Shown: positions 50,383 to 59,522, counted from the stretch's first letter. The stretch: 64,000 bases of DNA from Micromonospora okii (GCF_020884795.1 NZ_BBZF01000019.1:1-64000); one strand, 5' to 3'. Program-made: numbers and translations. The notes: a model not told the origin generated them from the sequence alone.

Positions 50383-51995
50383 GGACCAGGGGACTGCGCG
50401 GCGTGCTGGCCGCCGACACCGAGATCGGCGCCGGCAACGTGCTCGCCCGGGTGCTGGCGCACGGCGCCGACCCGGACGGCCCGGGCCTGACCTTCGACAC
50501 GGCCGTCGACGGGCACCCGGCCGAGCACGCGCTCACGCTGGGGCAGCTCGACGAGCGGGTCGCCGCGCGGGCGGCCTGGCTGCACGCCCGGGGCGTCAAG
50601 CCGCGCGACCCGGTCGCCGTCTGGGCCACCGCCGCCGCCGACATGGTGCTCAGCTTCCTCGCGTTGACCCGCCTCGGCGCGATCCCCGCGCTGATGAACG
50701 GCAAGCTGCGCCCCGAGATCGCCGCCGAGTACATCCGCCGGCTGCGCGGCGCGGGTGTGCTCGCCGACGCCGCGCACACCGCGCTGCTGGCCGGGCACGA
50801 CCTCGGCGCGCCGCTGCTCGGCACCCCCGCCGAGGCGGGCGCGGGCGACCCGGCCGACGCGCCGGCCCACTACCGGCACCACTCCGACGACCCGATCGTC
50901 ATCACCCACACCTCCGGCACCACGGGGGTGCCGAAGGCCGTGCTGCACTCGCACAGCAGCCTCTTCGCCGCCACCCGGCACCTGCTGTCCATGCCGCAGG
51001 CGCAGGGCACCGGCCGCATCCTCAACGCGCTGCCCGCCCCGCACACCGCGACCGTGCTCATGGTCAACCAGGCGCTCGGCAACCGCGCGCAGATGTTCCT
51101 CCTCTCCGACCAGGGCGGGGAGCGGGTGCTCGACGCCATCCAGCGGTGGCGGCCCGACGGGGTGTTCGGCTTCTCCGTCACCTGGGCTGAGCTGGCCCGC
51201 TTCGACCTGTCCGGGTACGACCTCGACTCGGTGCGGCTGTGGTTCAACACCGGCGACTGCTCCCACGAGCCGCACGTGCGGCGACTCGTCGCGGTCGGCT
51301 CGCGGGACACCGTCACCCGCCAGGGCGTGGTCCGGGTGCCCGGCTCCGTCTTCATCGACGGGCTGGGCTCCAGCGAGATGGGCCACTCGATGTTCCACGT
51401 CACCCACACCGCCGAGACCGACCGGTACGGCCGCTGCGTGGGCCGCCCGTACCGGTTCGCGAAGGTCGCGGTGCTCGACGCCGAGGGCAACGAGCTGCCG
51501 CCGGGGCAGGTCGGCTGGCTCGGCATCGACTCACCGTCGCTGTTCCGGGGCTACTGGAACGACTCCGTCACCACCTACCGGTCCCGGCTGCGCGGCTGGT
51601 ACCTCACCGGCGACCTGGTGTACGCCGACGACGAGGGCCGCTACTACCACATGGACCGGGCCGTGGACTCCGTCGAGACCGGCGACGGGAAGCGGTTCTT
51701 CACCGCCCTGTCCGAGGAGCGGGTTCTCGCCGCCTGCCCCGACGTCACCGACTGCACCGTGGTCATCGTCTCCGGGGACGGTGCCGTCGTCACCGACGTG
51801 CTGCTGGAGCTGGCCGCCGGCGCCGACCCGGCCGCCGACCGCACCGGGGCGGTGCGCGCGGCGCTCGGCGCGGACGTCGGGGCCACCCTGCGCCGGGTGG
51901 TGCCGGTGCGCTCCGAGGACATCCCGGTCACCGTGACCGGCAAGGTGCGCAAGGTGGCGCTGCGCGAGCGCTACCTGAACGGGTCGCCGTCGTGA
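50379..51995 (+). CDS. Adenylate-forming acyl ligase 2
   Basis: 538 residues from ATG at 50379. It has VITHTSGTTGVPKAVLHSHS (P-loop), GLGSSEMGHSMFHV, LRGWYLTGDLVY and VTGKVRKVALRERYL with the catalytic Lys. Class I ANL enzyme, different from ligase 1. It sits between the half-KS and a canonical KS, so it may activate a second building block or an extender acid. Substrate unknown. Confidence 0.9.
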   Translation: MRTRGLRGVLAADTEIGAGNVLARVLAHGADPDGPGLTFDTAVDGHPAEHALTLGQLDERVAARAAWLHARGVKPRDPVAVWATAAADMVLSFLALTRLGAIPALMNGKLRPEIAAEYIRRLRGAGVLADAAHTALLAGHDLGAPLLGTPAEAGAGDPADAPAHYRHHSDDPIVITHTSGTTGVPKAVLHSHSSLFAATRHLLSMPQAQGTGRILNALPAPHTATVLMVNQALGNRAQMFLLSDQGGERVLDAIQRWRPDGVFGFSVTWAELARFDLSGYDLDSVRLWFNTGDCSHEPHVRRLVAVGSRDTVTRQGVVRVPGSVFIDGLGSSEMGHSMFHVTHTAETDRYGRCVGRPYRFAKVAVLDAEGNELPPGQVGWLGIDSPSLFRGYWNDSVTTYRSRLRGWYLTGDLVYADDEGRYYHMDRAVDSVETGDGKRFFTALSEERVLAACPDVTDCTVVIVSGDGAVVTDVLLELAAGADPAADRTGAVRAALGADVGATLRRVVPVRSEDIPVTVTGKVRKVALRERYLNGSPS

Positions 51996-53236
51996 CCGCC
52001 GTCATCACCGGGATGGGCCTGTTCACCCCCGCCGGCCGGGGCGTGGCGGAGACCTTCGACGCCCTGCTCACCGGCCGGTCCGGGCTGGTCCGCCCGCCCG
52101 AGGGCCACCCCGCCCGGGAGTCCCTGGAGGCCGCCGGGCTGCTGCCGGAGATCGACCCGCGCACGGTCGCCTCCGGGCCGGAGACCCGGGTGCTCGACCG
52201 GATCGTCGTGCTCGCCCTGCTCGCCGCCGCCGACGCGCTCGCCGACGCCGGCATCGAGGTGGGCCGCGACGTGGACCCGGGCCGGATCGGGGTGATCGTC
52301 GGCGGGGTCGGCGGGATGTCCACGCTGGAGAGCCAGGTGCTGGCCCGCGCCGCCCGGGGCCGCGCGGCGGTCAGCCCGTACCTGCTCACCGGCATCCTGC
52401 CGAACATGCCGGCGGCGCGGATCGCCATCGCCCACGGCATCCGCGGCTACAGCTCGTCGGTCGGCACGGCCTGCGCCTCCGGCGCGCAGGCGGTCGCCGA
52501 CGCGGTCCGGCTCATCCGCGCCGGGGAGGCCGACGTGGTGGTCTGCGGGGCCAGCGAGGCCCCGCTCTTCCCCACCTTCGCCGACACCTTCGGCAACGCC
52601 CGGGCCCTCGCCCGGGGCTGGGCCGAGCCGGGCGAGGCGAGCCGGCCCTTCGACGCCCGGCGCAACGGGTTCGTGCTGGCCGAGGGGGCGGCGCTGCTGG
52701 TGCTGGAGCGCGCCGAGCACGCCGCCGCCCGGGGCGTCACCGGGTACGCCGAGGTGGCCGGCTACGGGGCGAACACCGACGCCTACCACCCGACCGCGCC
52801 CCGGCCGGACGGCGCGGGGGCGGCCGAGTGCATGCGCCGCGCCCTGGCCGGCGCCGGGGTGGGCCCCGGCGACGTCGGCTACGTCAACGCGCACGGCACC
52901 GGCACGAAGCTCGGCGACATCGCCGAGACCACGGCGCTGGCCGAGGTCTTCGGCGACGGCGGGGTGCCGGTCAGCTCCACCAAGGGGATCACCGGGCACC
53001 TGCTCGGGGCGTCCGGGGTGCTGGAGGCGGCGGCCACCGCGCTCGCGCTGGGGCGGGGGCTGCTGCCGCCGACCTGGAACCTCGACGACCCGGATCCGGC
53101 GTGCCCCGCCGACCACATCCGCAAAGAGGCACGGCGGGCCGCGCCGGAGCACGCGCTGAGCAACTCGTTCGGCTTCGGCGGGCAGAACGTCAGCCTGCTG
53201 CTGCGGCGCACCGCCGCTGCGGGCGCCGGCAGGTGA
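51992..53236 (+). CDS. FabF-type ketosynthase, canonical triad
   Basis: 414 residues from GTG at 51992. Cys161 in VGTACASGAQ, His301 in VNAHGTGTKLGD and His336 in GITGHLLGASG are all present, as are MPAARIAIAHGI and NSFGFGGQNVSLLL. It can carry out a normal decarboxylative condensation. Follows ligase 2 with GTGA overlap. Confidence 0.93.
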   Translation: MTAVITGMGLFTPAGRGVAETFDALLTGRSGLVRPPEGHPARESLEAAGLLPEIDPRTVASGPETRVLDRIVVLALLAAADALADAGIEVGRDVDPGRIGVIVGGVGGMSTLESQVLARAARGRAAVSPYLLTGILPNMPAARIAIAHGIRGYSSSVGTACASGAQAVADAVRLIRAGEADVVVCGASEAPLFPTFADTFGNARALARGWAEPGEASRPFDARRNGFVLAEGAALLVLERAEHAAARGVTGYAEVAGYGANTDAYHPTAPRPDGAGAAECMRRALAGAGVGPGDVGYVNAHGTGTKLGDIAETTALAEVFGDGGVPVSSTKGITGHLLGASGVLEAAATALALGRGLLPPTWNLDDPDPACPADHIRKEARRAAPEHALSNSFGFGGQNVSLLLRRTAAAGAGR

Positions 53237-53288
53237 TCTCTCGTACCACCCCGGGCGGGGCGCGCCCGGGCGGCAGTCACGGGGGGAC

Positions 53289-54386
53289 ATGGGGAAGGGC
53301 TGGAAGATGGACATCCGTTCTATAGATCACGTCGAACTCTACGTGGGGGACGCCCGGCAGGCGGCCTTCTACTTCGGCACCGCCGTCGGGTTCCGGCTCC
53401 GGGGCCAGGGCGGCCCCGAGACCGGGCTGGCCGGGCAGCGCTCGCTGCTGCTGGGCCAGGCCGACATCCGGATGGTGCTCACCTCGGGGCTGACGGCGCA
53501 GCACCCGGCGTCGACGTACGTGCAGCGGCACGGCGACGGCATCGCGGTGGTGGCGCTGGAGGTCGACGACGCCGCCGGGGCGTACGCGGAGCTGGTGGAA
53601 CGGGGGGCGACGCCCGTGCGCCCGCCGGCCACCTTCACCGGCGCGGACGCCGAGGTGGTGATCGCCGAGGTGGGCGGCTTCGGCGACGTGACGCACCGGC
53701 TGGTGCAGCGCCGGGGCGACCGCAGCGAGTTCCTGCCCGGGGCGTTCGAGACGGAACCGCCGGCCGGCGGCGACGGGCGGCTGCTCGCCGAGATCGACCA
53801 CCTGGCGATCTGCGTGCCGCCGGGGCAGCTCGCGGAGACCGTCGCCCACTACGAGCGGGTCTTCGGCTTCTCGGCCATCTTCACCGAGCACGTGGAGGTC
53901 GCCGGGCAGGCGATGAACTCCACGGCGGTGCAGAGCCCGTCGGGGCGGGTCACCCTGGTGCTGCTGGAGCCGGACACGAGCCACCGGCCGGGGCAGATCG
54001 ACGCGTTCCTCGCCCAGCACGCCGGGGCCGGGGTGCAGCACCTCGCGCTGCGCACCGACGACATCGTCACGGCGGTCGGCGCGCTGCGCGAGCGGGGGGT
54101 CCGCTTCGCCGGCACCCCGGCGGCCTACTACGACGACCTGGAGCAGCGGGTCGGCCCGGTCGACGCGCCGCTGGACCGGCTGCGCGAGCTGAGCATCCTG
54201 GCCGACCGCGACCACGGCGGCCAGCTCCTGCAGATCTTCACCGAGTCGATGCACGTGCGGCGCACCCTCTTCCTCGAACTCATCGAGCGGCGCGGGGCGC
54301 TGACCTTCGGCAGCGGCAACATCAAGGCCCTCTACGAGGCCAAGGAACGCGAGCTGGCCGCCACGGCGGCAGCACAGGGGGTGTGA
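53289..54386 (+). CDS. 4-Hydroxyphenylpyruvate dioxygenase / hydroxymandelate synthase-like
   Basis: 365 residues from ATG at 53289; the ATG at 53307 (MDIRSIDHVELYVGD) is the alternative and fits the family start. Two VOC modules; the C-terminal one has all three iron ligands: IDHLAICV, GVQHLALRTDD and LLQIFTES. The C-terminal FGSGNIKALYEAKERE gate helix is conserved in both enzymes. The product would be homogentisate or 4-hydroxymandelate. Its placement with acyl ligases and an E1 pair favours an aryl-acid role over tyrosine catabolism. Confidence 0.88.
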   Translation: MGKGWKMDIRSIDHVELYVGDARQAAFYFGTAVGFRLRGQGGPETGLAGQRSLLLGQADIRMVLTSGLTAQHPASTYVQRHGDGIAVVALEVDDAAGAYAELVERGATPVRPPATFTGADAEVVIAEVGGFGDVTHRLVQRRGDRSEFLPGAFETEPPAGGDGRLLAEIDHLAICVPPGQLAETVAHYERVFGFSAIFTEHVEVAGQAMNSTAVQSPSGRVTLVLLEPDTSHRPGQIDAFLAQHAGAGVQHLALRTDDIVTAVGALRERGVRFAGTPAAYYDDLEQRVGPVDAPLDRLRELSILADRDHGGQLLQIFTESMHVRRTLFLELIERRGALTFGSGNIKALYEAKERELAATAAAQGV

Positions 54387-55318
54387 TCGTGACGACCGTC
54401 GACCTTCAGCCGGCGTTGACCGCCGAGGAGGAGGCGTTGCTGCCGTCGGAGTCCGACGTGCGGTTCTACGCCGAGCACGGCTGGTACCTGTCGAAGAAGC
54501 TGTTCACCGACGAGGAGGTGGACGCCCTCGTGGCGGCCACCGACCGGTACTACGACGGCGAGCGGGACCGCACCCTGCCGGTGCGACCGCCGAAGCTGGC
54601 CTACTGGGACCCGTCGAAGGGCCCGGTGCAGCGGCACAACGACTACGTCCACTACGAGCACGACGGGATCGCCGCGATCCTGCGCAAGCCGCTGCTCGGG
54701 GCGGTCGCCGCCCGGCTCGCGCGGGCCGCCGAGATCCGGGTGTTCCAGTCCACGCTGATCTACAAGCCGCCGATCTCGGGCGAGCCGTCGAACATCGTGC
54801 CCTGGCACTTCGACAAGCACTACTGGTCGTCCTCGTCGTCGGAGGACATGCTCACCGCGTTCATCCCCTTCCACGACTGCGGCGAGGAGATGGGCACCAT
54901 CACGATGGTCGACGGGTCGCACCGCTGGAAGGAGATCGGCGCAAACGACACCGTCGTGCGGCACTTCGCCGAGCGCGACCGCGACCAGCTCGAGGAGATG
55001 CTCGCGGAGAACGCGGCCCACAACGGCGCGGAGATCCGCAAGATCCCCGTGGTGATCCCCAAGGGACACGTGAACTTCCACCACTGCCGCACCTACCACG
55101 GCAGCGGCGCGAACGTCAGCGACCGCCCGCGCCGGGCGATCTCCCTGCACCTGCAGGACGGCGCGAACGCCTACCGGGAGTTCCCGCTCTCCGACGGCAC
55201 GCTCGCCGCGTACAACCACGACGTGCTGGTCCGCCGCACCGCCGACGGGCGGCCGGACTACGCCGACCCCGACTACTGCCCGGTCATCTGGCGTGACCGG
55301 GCCCAGCAGGAAGGCTGA
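54383..55318 (+). CDS. PhyH-family iron/2-oxoglutarate oxygenase
   Basis: 311 residues from GTG at 54383 (overlaps the previous stop; GTG at 54389 also possible). Jelly-roll with the HxD...H triad: WHFDKHYW and CRTYHGSGANVSDRPRRAIS, where the Arg binds 2-oxoglutarate. Family members hydroxylate, halogenate or epoxidise small or carrier-bound molecules. Follows HPPD/HMS and precedes DUF3050; substrate likely shared along this segment. Confidence 0.87.
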   Translation: MIVTTVDLQPALTAEEEALLPSESDVRFYAEHGWYLSKKLFTDEEVDALVAATDRYYDGERDRTLPVRPPKLAYWDPSKGPVQRHNDYVHYEHDGIAAILRKPLLGAVAARLARAAEIRVFQSTLIYKPPISGEPSNIVPWHFDKHYWSSSSSEDMLTAFIPFHDCGEEMGTITMVDGSHRWKEIGANDTVVRHFAERDRDQLEEMLAENAAHNGAEIRKIPVVIPKGHVNFHHCRTYHGSGANVSDRPRRAISLHLQDGANAYREFPLSDGTLAAYNHDVLVRRTADGRPDYADPDYCPVIWRDRAQQEG

Positions 55319-55321
55319 GAC

Positions 55322-56119
55322 ATGTCACGGTACGACTGGGGCAGGACGCACCCGGGCATCGAGCGGCTGGAGCGGGCGGTGACCGACCGCCGCGACGTGG
55401 TGGTCACGCACCCCCTCTACGCCAACCTGGACACCCACGAGGCGCTGGTCACCTTCATGGAGCACCACGTCTTCGCGGTCTGGGACTTCATGTCCCTGCT
55501 GAAGTCGCTGCAACGGCAGCTCACCTGCGTGTCGGTGCCGTGGATTCCCACCGGGCCGACCGGCAGCCGCCGGCTGATCAACGACATCGTGATGGTCGAG
55601 GAGAGCGACGAGCTCGGCGAGGGCTACATCAGCCACTTCGAGCTGTACGTGCAGGGCATGCGGGAGGCCGGCGCCGACACCTCGGCCGTGGACGCGCTGA
55701 TCGACCTGCTGCGCTCCGGCGAGCCGGTGGCCGGGGCGCTGGAGAAGGCGGGCGTGCCCGCCCCGTCGGCGGCGTTCGCCGGCACCACCTGGAAGATCAT
55801 CGAGTCCACCCCGGTGCACTGCCAGGCGGCGGCTTTCGCGTTCGGCCGCGAGGACCTGATCCCCGACATGTTCGCGCAGGTCGTCGCCGTCAACGAGCGC
55901 AGCCGGAAGCTGAACACGTTCGTCGACTACCTGGAGCGGCACATCGAGGTCGACGGGGAGCAGCACACCCCGATGGCCATGCAGATGCTCGCCGACCTGT
56001 GCGGCGACGACGACGCCAAGTGGCAGGAGTGCGCCGACACGGTCAACCTGGCGCTCGCCGCGCGGGCGAGGCTCTGGGACGACATCCTCGACGCGATCAG
56101 AGAGGGTCGCCCGGCGTGA
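55322..56119 (+). CDS. DUF3050 haem-oxygenase-fold protein
   Basis: 265 residues, ATG at 55322 three bases after the previous stop. FMEHHVFAVWDFMSLLK, MVEESDELGEGY and ERHIEVDGEQHTPM give the His/Glu positions used as di-iron ligands by haem-oxygenase-like oxidases such as UndA and SznF. DUF3050 itself has no settled function that I know. Likely an oxidative step specific to this block, for example C-C cleavage or N-oxygenation, which is inference. Confidence 0.83.
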   Translation: MSRYDWGRTHPGIERLERAVTDRRDVVVTHPLYANLDTHEALVTFMEHHVFAVWDFMSLLKSLQRQLTCVSVPWIPTGPTGSRRLINDIVMVEESDELGEGYISHFELYVQGMREAGADTSAVDALIDLLRSGEPVAGALEKAGVPAPSAAFAGTTWKIIESTPVHCQAAAFAFGREDLIPDMFAQVVAVNERSRKLNTFVDYLERHIEVDGEQHTPMAMQMLADLCGDDDAKWQECADTVNLALAARARLWDDILDAIREGRPA

Positions 56120-57087
56120 TCCGATCCGATCCCGTCCGGCTGTACCGGACGGTGCGGCTGATCCGCCGGTTCGAGGAACGGGCGCTCGACCTGGTGCGCT
56201 CGGGTGCGATCGTCGGCGGCATCCACCCGTACCTCGGTCAGGAGGGGATCGCCGCCGGGGTCTGCGCGGCGCTGCGCGACGACGACCTGGTGACCGGCAC
56301 CCACCGGGGGCACGGCCACGTGCTCGCCAAGGGCGCCGACCCGGCCCGCATGCTCGCCGAGCTGCTGGGCCGGGTCACCGGGCTCAACCGGGGCCGGGGC
56401 GGGTCGATGCACGCCGCCGACTTCGGCATCGGGGTGCTCGGCGCGAACGCCATCGTCGGGGCGGCCGGCGCGATCCTCACCGGGGCGGTGTGGGCGCGCC
56501 GGCGGCGCGGCGACGACCTCGTCGGGGCCACGTTCTTCGGCGACGGCGCGGTCAACGAGGGGATGCTGCTGGAGGCGTTCAACCTGGCGGCGCTCTGGCG
56601 GGTGCCGGTGCTGTTCGTCTGCGAGAACAACGGCTACGCCACCACCATGCCGGTCGACGGCGCGGTGGCCGGCACGATCCCCGGCCGGGCCGAGGCGTTC
56701 GGCATGCAGGCCGCCGTCGTCGACGGCCAGGACCCCGAGGCGGTACGCGTCGCCGCGGCCGCCGCCATCGCCCGGATGCGCGCCGGCGGCGGCCCCGAGC
56801 TGATCGAGGCACGCACCTACCGCTTCGACGCCCACCACACCTTCGAGCACGTGGTACGCCTCGACTACCGCGCCCCGGAGGAGGTGGCCGTCGGCCGCTC
56901 CCGCGACCCGGTGGAGATCGCCGGTGGCCGGCTCGGCGACGCCGACCGCGCCGCCGTCGACGCCGAGGTCGAGGCCACCCTCGACGCGGCCGTGGAGTTC
57001 GCCCTGGCCAGCCCCGAGCCCGAGCCGGCCGGCGCGCTGGAGCACCTGTACGCCAGCGGGCTGGTCGCCCGGACGGGAGACGCCTGA
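56116..57087 (+). CDS. Thiamine-diphosphate E1 dehydrogenase alpha subunit
   Basis: 323 residues from GTG at 56116. GIHPYLGQEGIAAGV, NRGRGGSMHAADF and the ThDP motif GDGAVNEGMLLEAFN with ENNGYATTM make it an acetoin/pyruvate/2-oxoacid E1 alpha. No E2 or E3 is nearby. By comparison with PglB/PglC of phenylglycine pathways it may decarboxylate an aryl 2-oxo acid to a thioester. Confidence 0.93.
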   Translation: MIRSDPVRLYRTVRLIRRFEERALDLVRSGAIVGGIHPYLGQEGIAAGVCAALRDDDLVTGTHRGHGHVLAKGADPARMLAELLGRVTGLNRGRGGSMHAADFGIGVLGANAIVGAAGAILTGAVWARRRRGDDLVGATFFGDGAVNEGMLLEAFNLAALWRVPVLFVCENNGYATTMPVDGAVAGTIPGRAEAFGMQAAVVDGQDPEAVRVAAAAAIARMRAGGGPELIEARTYRFDAHHTFEHVVRLDYRAPEEVAVGRSRDPVEIAGGRLGDADRAAVDAEVEATLDAAVEFALASPEPEPAGALEHLYASGLVARTGDA

Positions 57088-58058
57088 TGCCACGGCTGTC
57101 CTACCGCAAGGCGCTCACCCGGGCGCTCGCCGACGAGATGACCCGCGACGAGTCGGTCTTCCTGCTCGGCGAGGACATCCGGGTGGCCGCCTCGAACGTC
57201 ACCGCCGGGCTGCTGAAGAAGTTCGGGCCGGAGCGGGTGATCGACACCCCGCTGTCGGAGCAGGCGTTCACCAGCTTCGCCACCGGCGCGGCCCTGGCCG
57301 GGCTGCGCCCGGTGGTGGAGTTCCAGATCCCCTCGCTGCTGTTCCTGGTCTTCGAGCAGATCGTCAACCACGCGCACAAGTTCCCGCTGATGACCGGCGG
57401 GCAGTGCGAGGTGCCGGTCACCTACCTGGTCCCCGGCTCCGGGTCGCGGACCGGGTGGGCGGGGCAGCACTCCGACCACCCGTACGGCCTCTTCGCCCAC
57501 GTCGGGGTGACCACCGTCGTGCCGGCCACCCCGGCCGACGCGTACGGGCTGCTGGTCTCGGCCATCCGGCACGTCGACCCGGTGGTGGTCTTCGCGCCGG
57601 CCGGGGCGATGGACGTGCGCGCCGACGTGGACTTCGCCGCCCTGGCCCCGGTGCCGATCGGGAAGGGGCGGGTGCACCGCGCCGGCACCGACGTGACGGT
57701 GGTCGCGGTGGGGCACCTGGTGCACGACGCGCTCGCCGTGGCCGACGAGCTGGCCGGGCAGGCGTCCGTGGAGGTCTTCGACCCCCGCACGCTGTACCCG
57801 TTCGACTGGGACGGGCTCGTCGAGTCCGTTTCCCGCACCGGCCGGCTGGTGGTCATCGACGACTCCAATCGGTCCTGCGGCATCGCCGGGGAGATCATCG
57901 CGACCGTGGTCGAACGGGTGCGGCTGCTCGCGCCGCCGGCCCGGGTGACCCGCCCCGACGGCGCGGTGTTGCCCTTCGCCCCGGCGCTGGACCGGGCCGT
58001 GCAGCCCGGCCGCGAGCAGCTCCGCACCGCCATCCAACTCACCCTCAAGGAGGGATGA
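57087..58058 (+). CDS. Thiamine-diphosphate E1 dehydrogenase beta subunit
   Basis: 323 residues, TGATG overlap with the alpha subunit. LLGEDIRVAASNVTAGLLKK, VIDTPLSEQAFTSFATGAAL and SVEVFDPRTLYPFDWD are family features; partner of the preceding alpha subunit. The acyl acceptor would normally be a lipoyl E2; none is present, so an ACP or CoA may accept the acyl group. Confidence 0.93.
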   Translation: MPRLSYRKALTRALADEMTRDESVFLLGEDIRVAASNVTAGLLKKFGPERVIDTPLSEQAFTSFATGAALAGLRPVVEFQIPSLLFLVFEQIVNHAHKFPLMTGGQCEVPVTYLVPGSGSRTGWAGQHSDHPYGLFAHVGVTTVVPATPADAYGLLVSAIRHVDPVVVFAPAGAMDVRADVDFAALAPVPIGKGRVHRAGTDVTVVAVGHLVHDALAVADELAGQASVEVFDPRTLYPFDWDGLVESVSRTGRLVVIDDSNRSCGIAGEIIATVVERVRLLAPPARVTRPDGAVLPFAPALDRAVQPGREQLRTAIQLTLKEG

Positions 58059-59416
58059 TGATCGACCCGAACTACCCCTGGCCCCCGCTGGACCAGGCGT
58101 GGAACGACCTGCCGGAGTCGGCCCGCACGCAGATGGTGGCCGCCGGGGCCGCCGCCTGGAAGGAGGTCTTCTACGGCTGCGCCACGTACAACCAGACGTG
58201 GCGGCTGGCCCGCCCGCCGGTGATGCCGGCGGACGCCTTCCGGGAGCTGAACGAGGTCTGCGACCGGCTCGCCCAGCTCATCCTGGAGTCGTGCCGGCGG
58301 CGTGCCCGCACGGCCGGGGAGCTGACCCGGCTGCTCGGCGTGCCGGCGGAGGAGACGAAGCTGCTCGACGTTGACGAGGAGCTCTCCGAGGCGCTGCTGG
58401 CCGCGTACCGGCCCGACGTGCTGATCTCCGGCGGCGTGCCGAAGTTCGTCGAGTACAACATCGACAGCAGCCTCGGCGGCGGCTTCGACGCCGACACGGT
58501 CGTCTACCGGTACGCGAACATCTACGCCGAGAAGGGCATCCTCGACGGGCTGCCGGTGCGGCCCGCCCCGTCCCTGCTGGACCAGCGGTTCGTGGCTATC
58601 CGGGACGAGCTGGGCCTGGCCGACGGGGCGCGGGTGGCGCTGCTGCTCGACTTCGACGCCGACTACCCCGGCCTGGAGACCCCGGACTTCTTCATCGGCA
58701 TCCTCTCGCCGCTGGCCGACCGGGCCCGCCACTTCGGCATCGACCTGGTCATCGCCCAGCTCAAGCTGGCGACGCTGGACGAGCAGAACCGGCTCGTCGT
58801 CGACGGCGCCCCGGTGGACGCGCTGTTCCGGCTCTTCGTGCCCAACCGGGTGCACCCCAGCGCCGGCCTGGACGCCGTGGCCGGGGCGCTGGCCGCCGGC
58901 ACCCTGCCGATGTTCGTCAGCACCGCCGCCTGGCTGCTCGGCAACAAGATCAACTTCGCCTGGCTCTGGGAGGACGTCGACACCCTGCCCGAGGCCGACC
59001 AGGCGCTGATCCGCCGGTACGTGCCGCGCACCAGCGCGCTCACCGCCGCCGAGCTGCCCCGGGCCCTGGCCGACCGGCACGACCTGGTCGCCAAGCCCGC
59101 CGACGGCTCCGCCGGCATTGGCGTGCTGCTCGGCCGGGAGACCAGCGAGCAGGCGTGGGAGGAGGGGCTGCGCGCCGCCATCGACGAGGGCGGCTACATC
59201 CTCCAGGAGTACATGCCGGCCGACCGGGTCGCCATGGACTTCGTGCGGATGGAGACGGGGGAGACGGTCACCGCCGACGTCCCGTACAGCCTCGCGCCGT
59301 ACCTGTTCGGCCGGACCGGCTCCGGCGCGCTGGCCCGGGTCGGCTTCCCCGGCTGCGAGAGCGTGCTCAACCTCGCCCGCGGCGTCCTGCTGACGGGCAT
59401 CCTCCTCACGGACTGA
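58055..59416 (+). CDS. ATP-grasp-like ligase
   Basis: 453 residues, ATG at 58055 overlapping the E1 beta stop. C-terminal LVAKPADGSAGIGVLLGRE, YILQEYMPADRVAMDF and a central VEYNIDSSLGGGFDADT resemble circularly permuted ATP-grasp ligases (glutathionylspermidine-synthase-like). It would join a carboxylate to an amine or other nucleophile with ATP. Last gene of the block, followed at once by a hairpin. Confidence 0.65.
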   Translation: MMIDPNYPWPPLDQAWNDLPESARTQMVAAGAAAWKEVFYGCATYNQTWRLARPPVMPADAFRELNEVCDRLAQLILESCRRRARTAGELTRLLGVPAEETKLLDVDEELSEALLAAYRPDVLISGGVPKFVEYNIDSSLGGGFDADTVVYRYANIYAEKGILDGLPVRPAPSLLDQRFVAIRDELGLADGARVALLLDFDADYPGLETPDFFIGILSPLADRARHFGIDLVIAQLKLATLDEQNRLVVDGAPVDALFRLFVPNRVHPSAGLDAVAGALAAGTLPMFVSTAAWLLGNKINFAWLWEDVDTLPEADQALIRRYVPRTSALTAAELPRALADRHDLVAKPADGSAGIGVLLGRETSEQAWEEGLRAAIDEGGYILQEYMPADRVAMDFVRMETGETVTADVPYSLAPYLFGRTGSGALARVGFPGCESVLNLARGVLLTGILLTD

Positions 59417-59424
59417 CCCACGCC

Positions 59425-59454
59425 GCCGGCCACCCGCCGCAGCGGGTGGCCGGC
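59425..59454 (+). terminator. Terminator hairpin closing the second cluster
   Basis: GCCGGCCACCCGC (59425-59437), loop CGCA, GCGGGTGGCCGGC (59442-59454): a perfect 13-bp stem 8 bases after the last stop codon. It supports one long transcript ending here. Confidence 0.85.
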
Positions 59455-59457
59455 CCC

Positions 59458-59522
59458 GTGATCGTCTGCGGGAGGGTGAGAGGACTCGCCGAGGGGCGTC
59501 TCACTTCTGGTCAGACGATCAC
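59458..59522. terminator. Nested inverted repeat between convergent genes
   Basis: Outer arms GTGATCGTCTG (59458-59468) and CAGACGATCAC (59512-59522) are perfect; inner arms GTGAGA (59476-59481) and TCTCAC (59499-59504) pair inside. The structure includes the stop codon of the minus-strand hydrolase and probably works as a bidirectional terminator. Confidence 0.7.

Noticed and set aside
46152..59416. Assignment of the second block as an aryl polyene cluster
   Set aside because: It shares ligase, ACPs and KS-like genes, but ketoreductase, dehydratases, thioesterase, acyltransferase and export genes are all missing, and HPPD, DUF3050 and E1 genes do not belong to such clusters.
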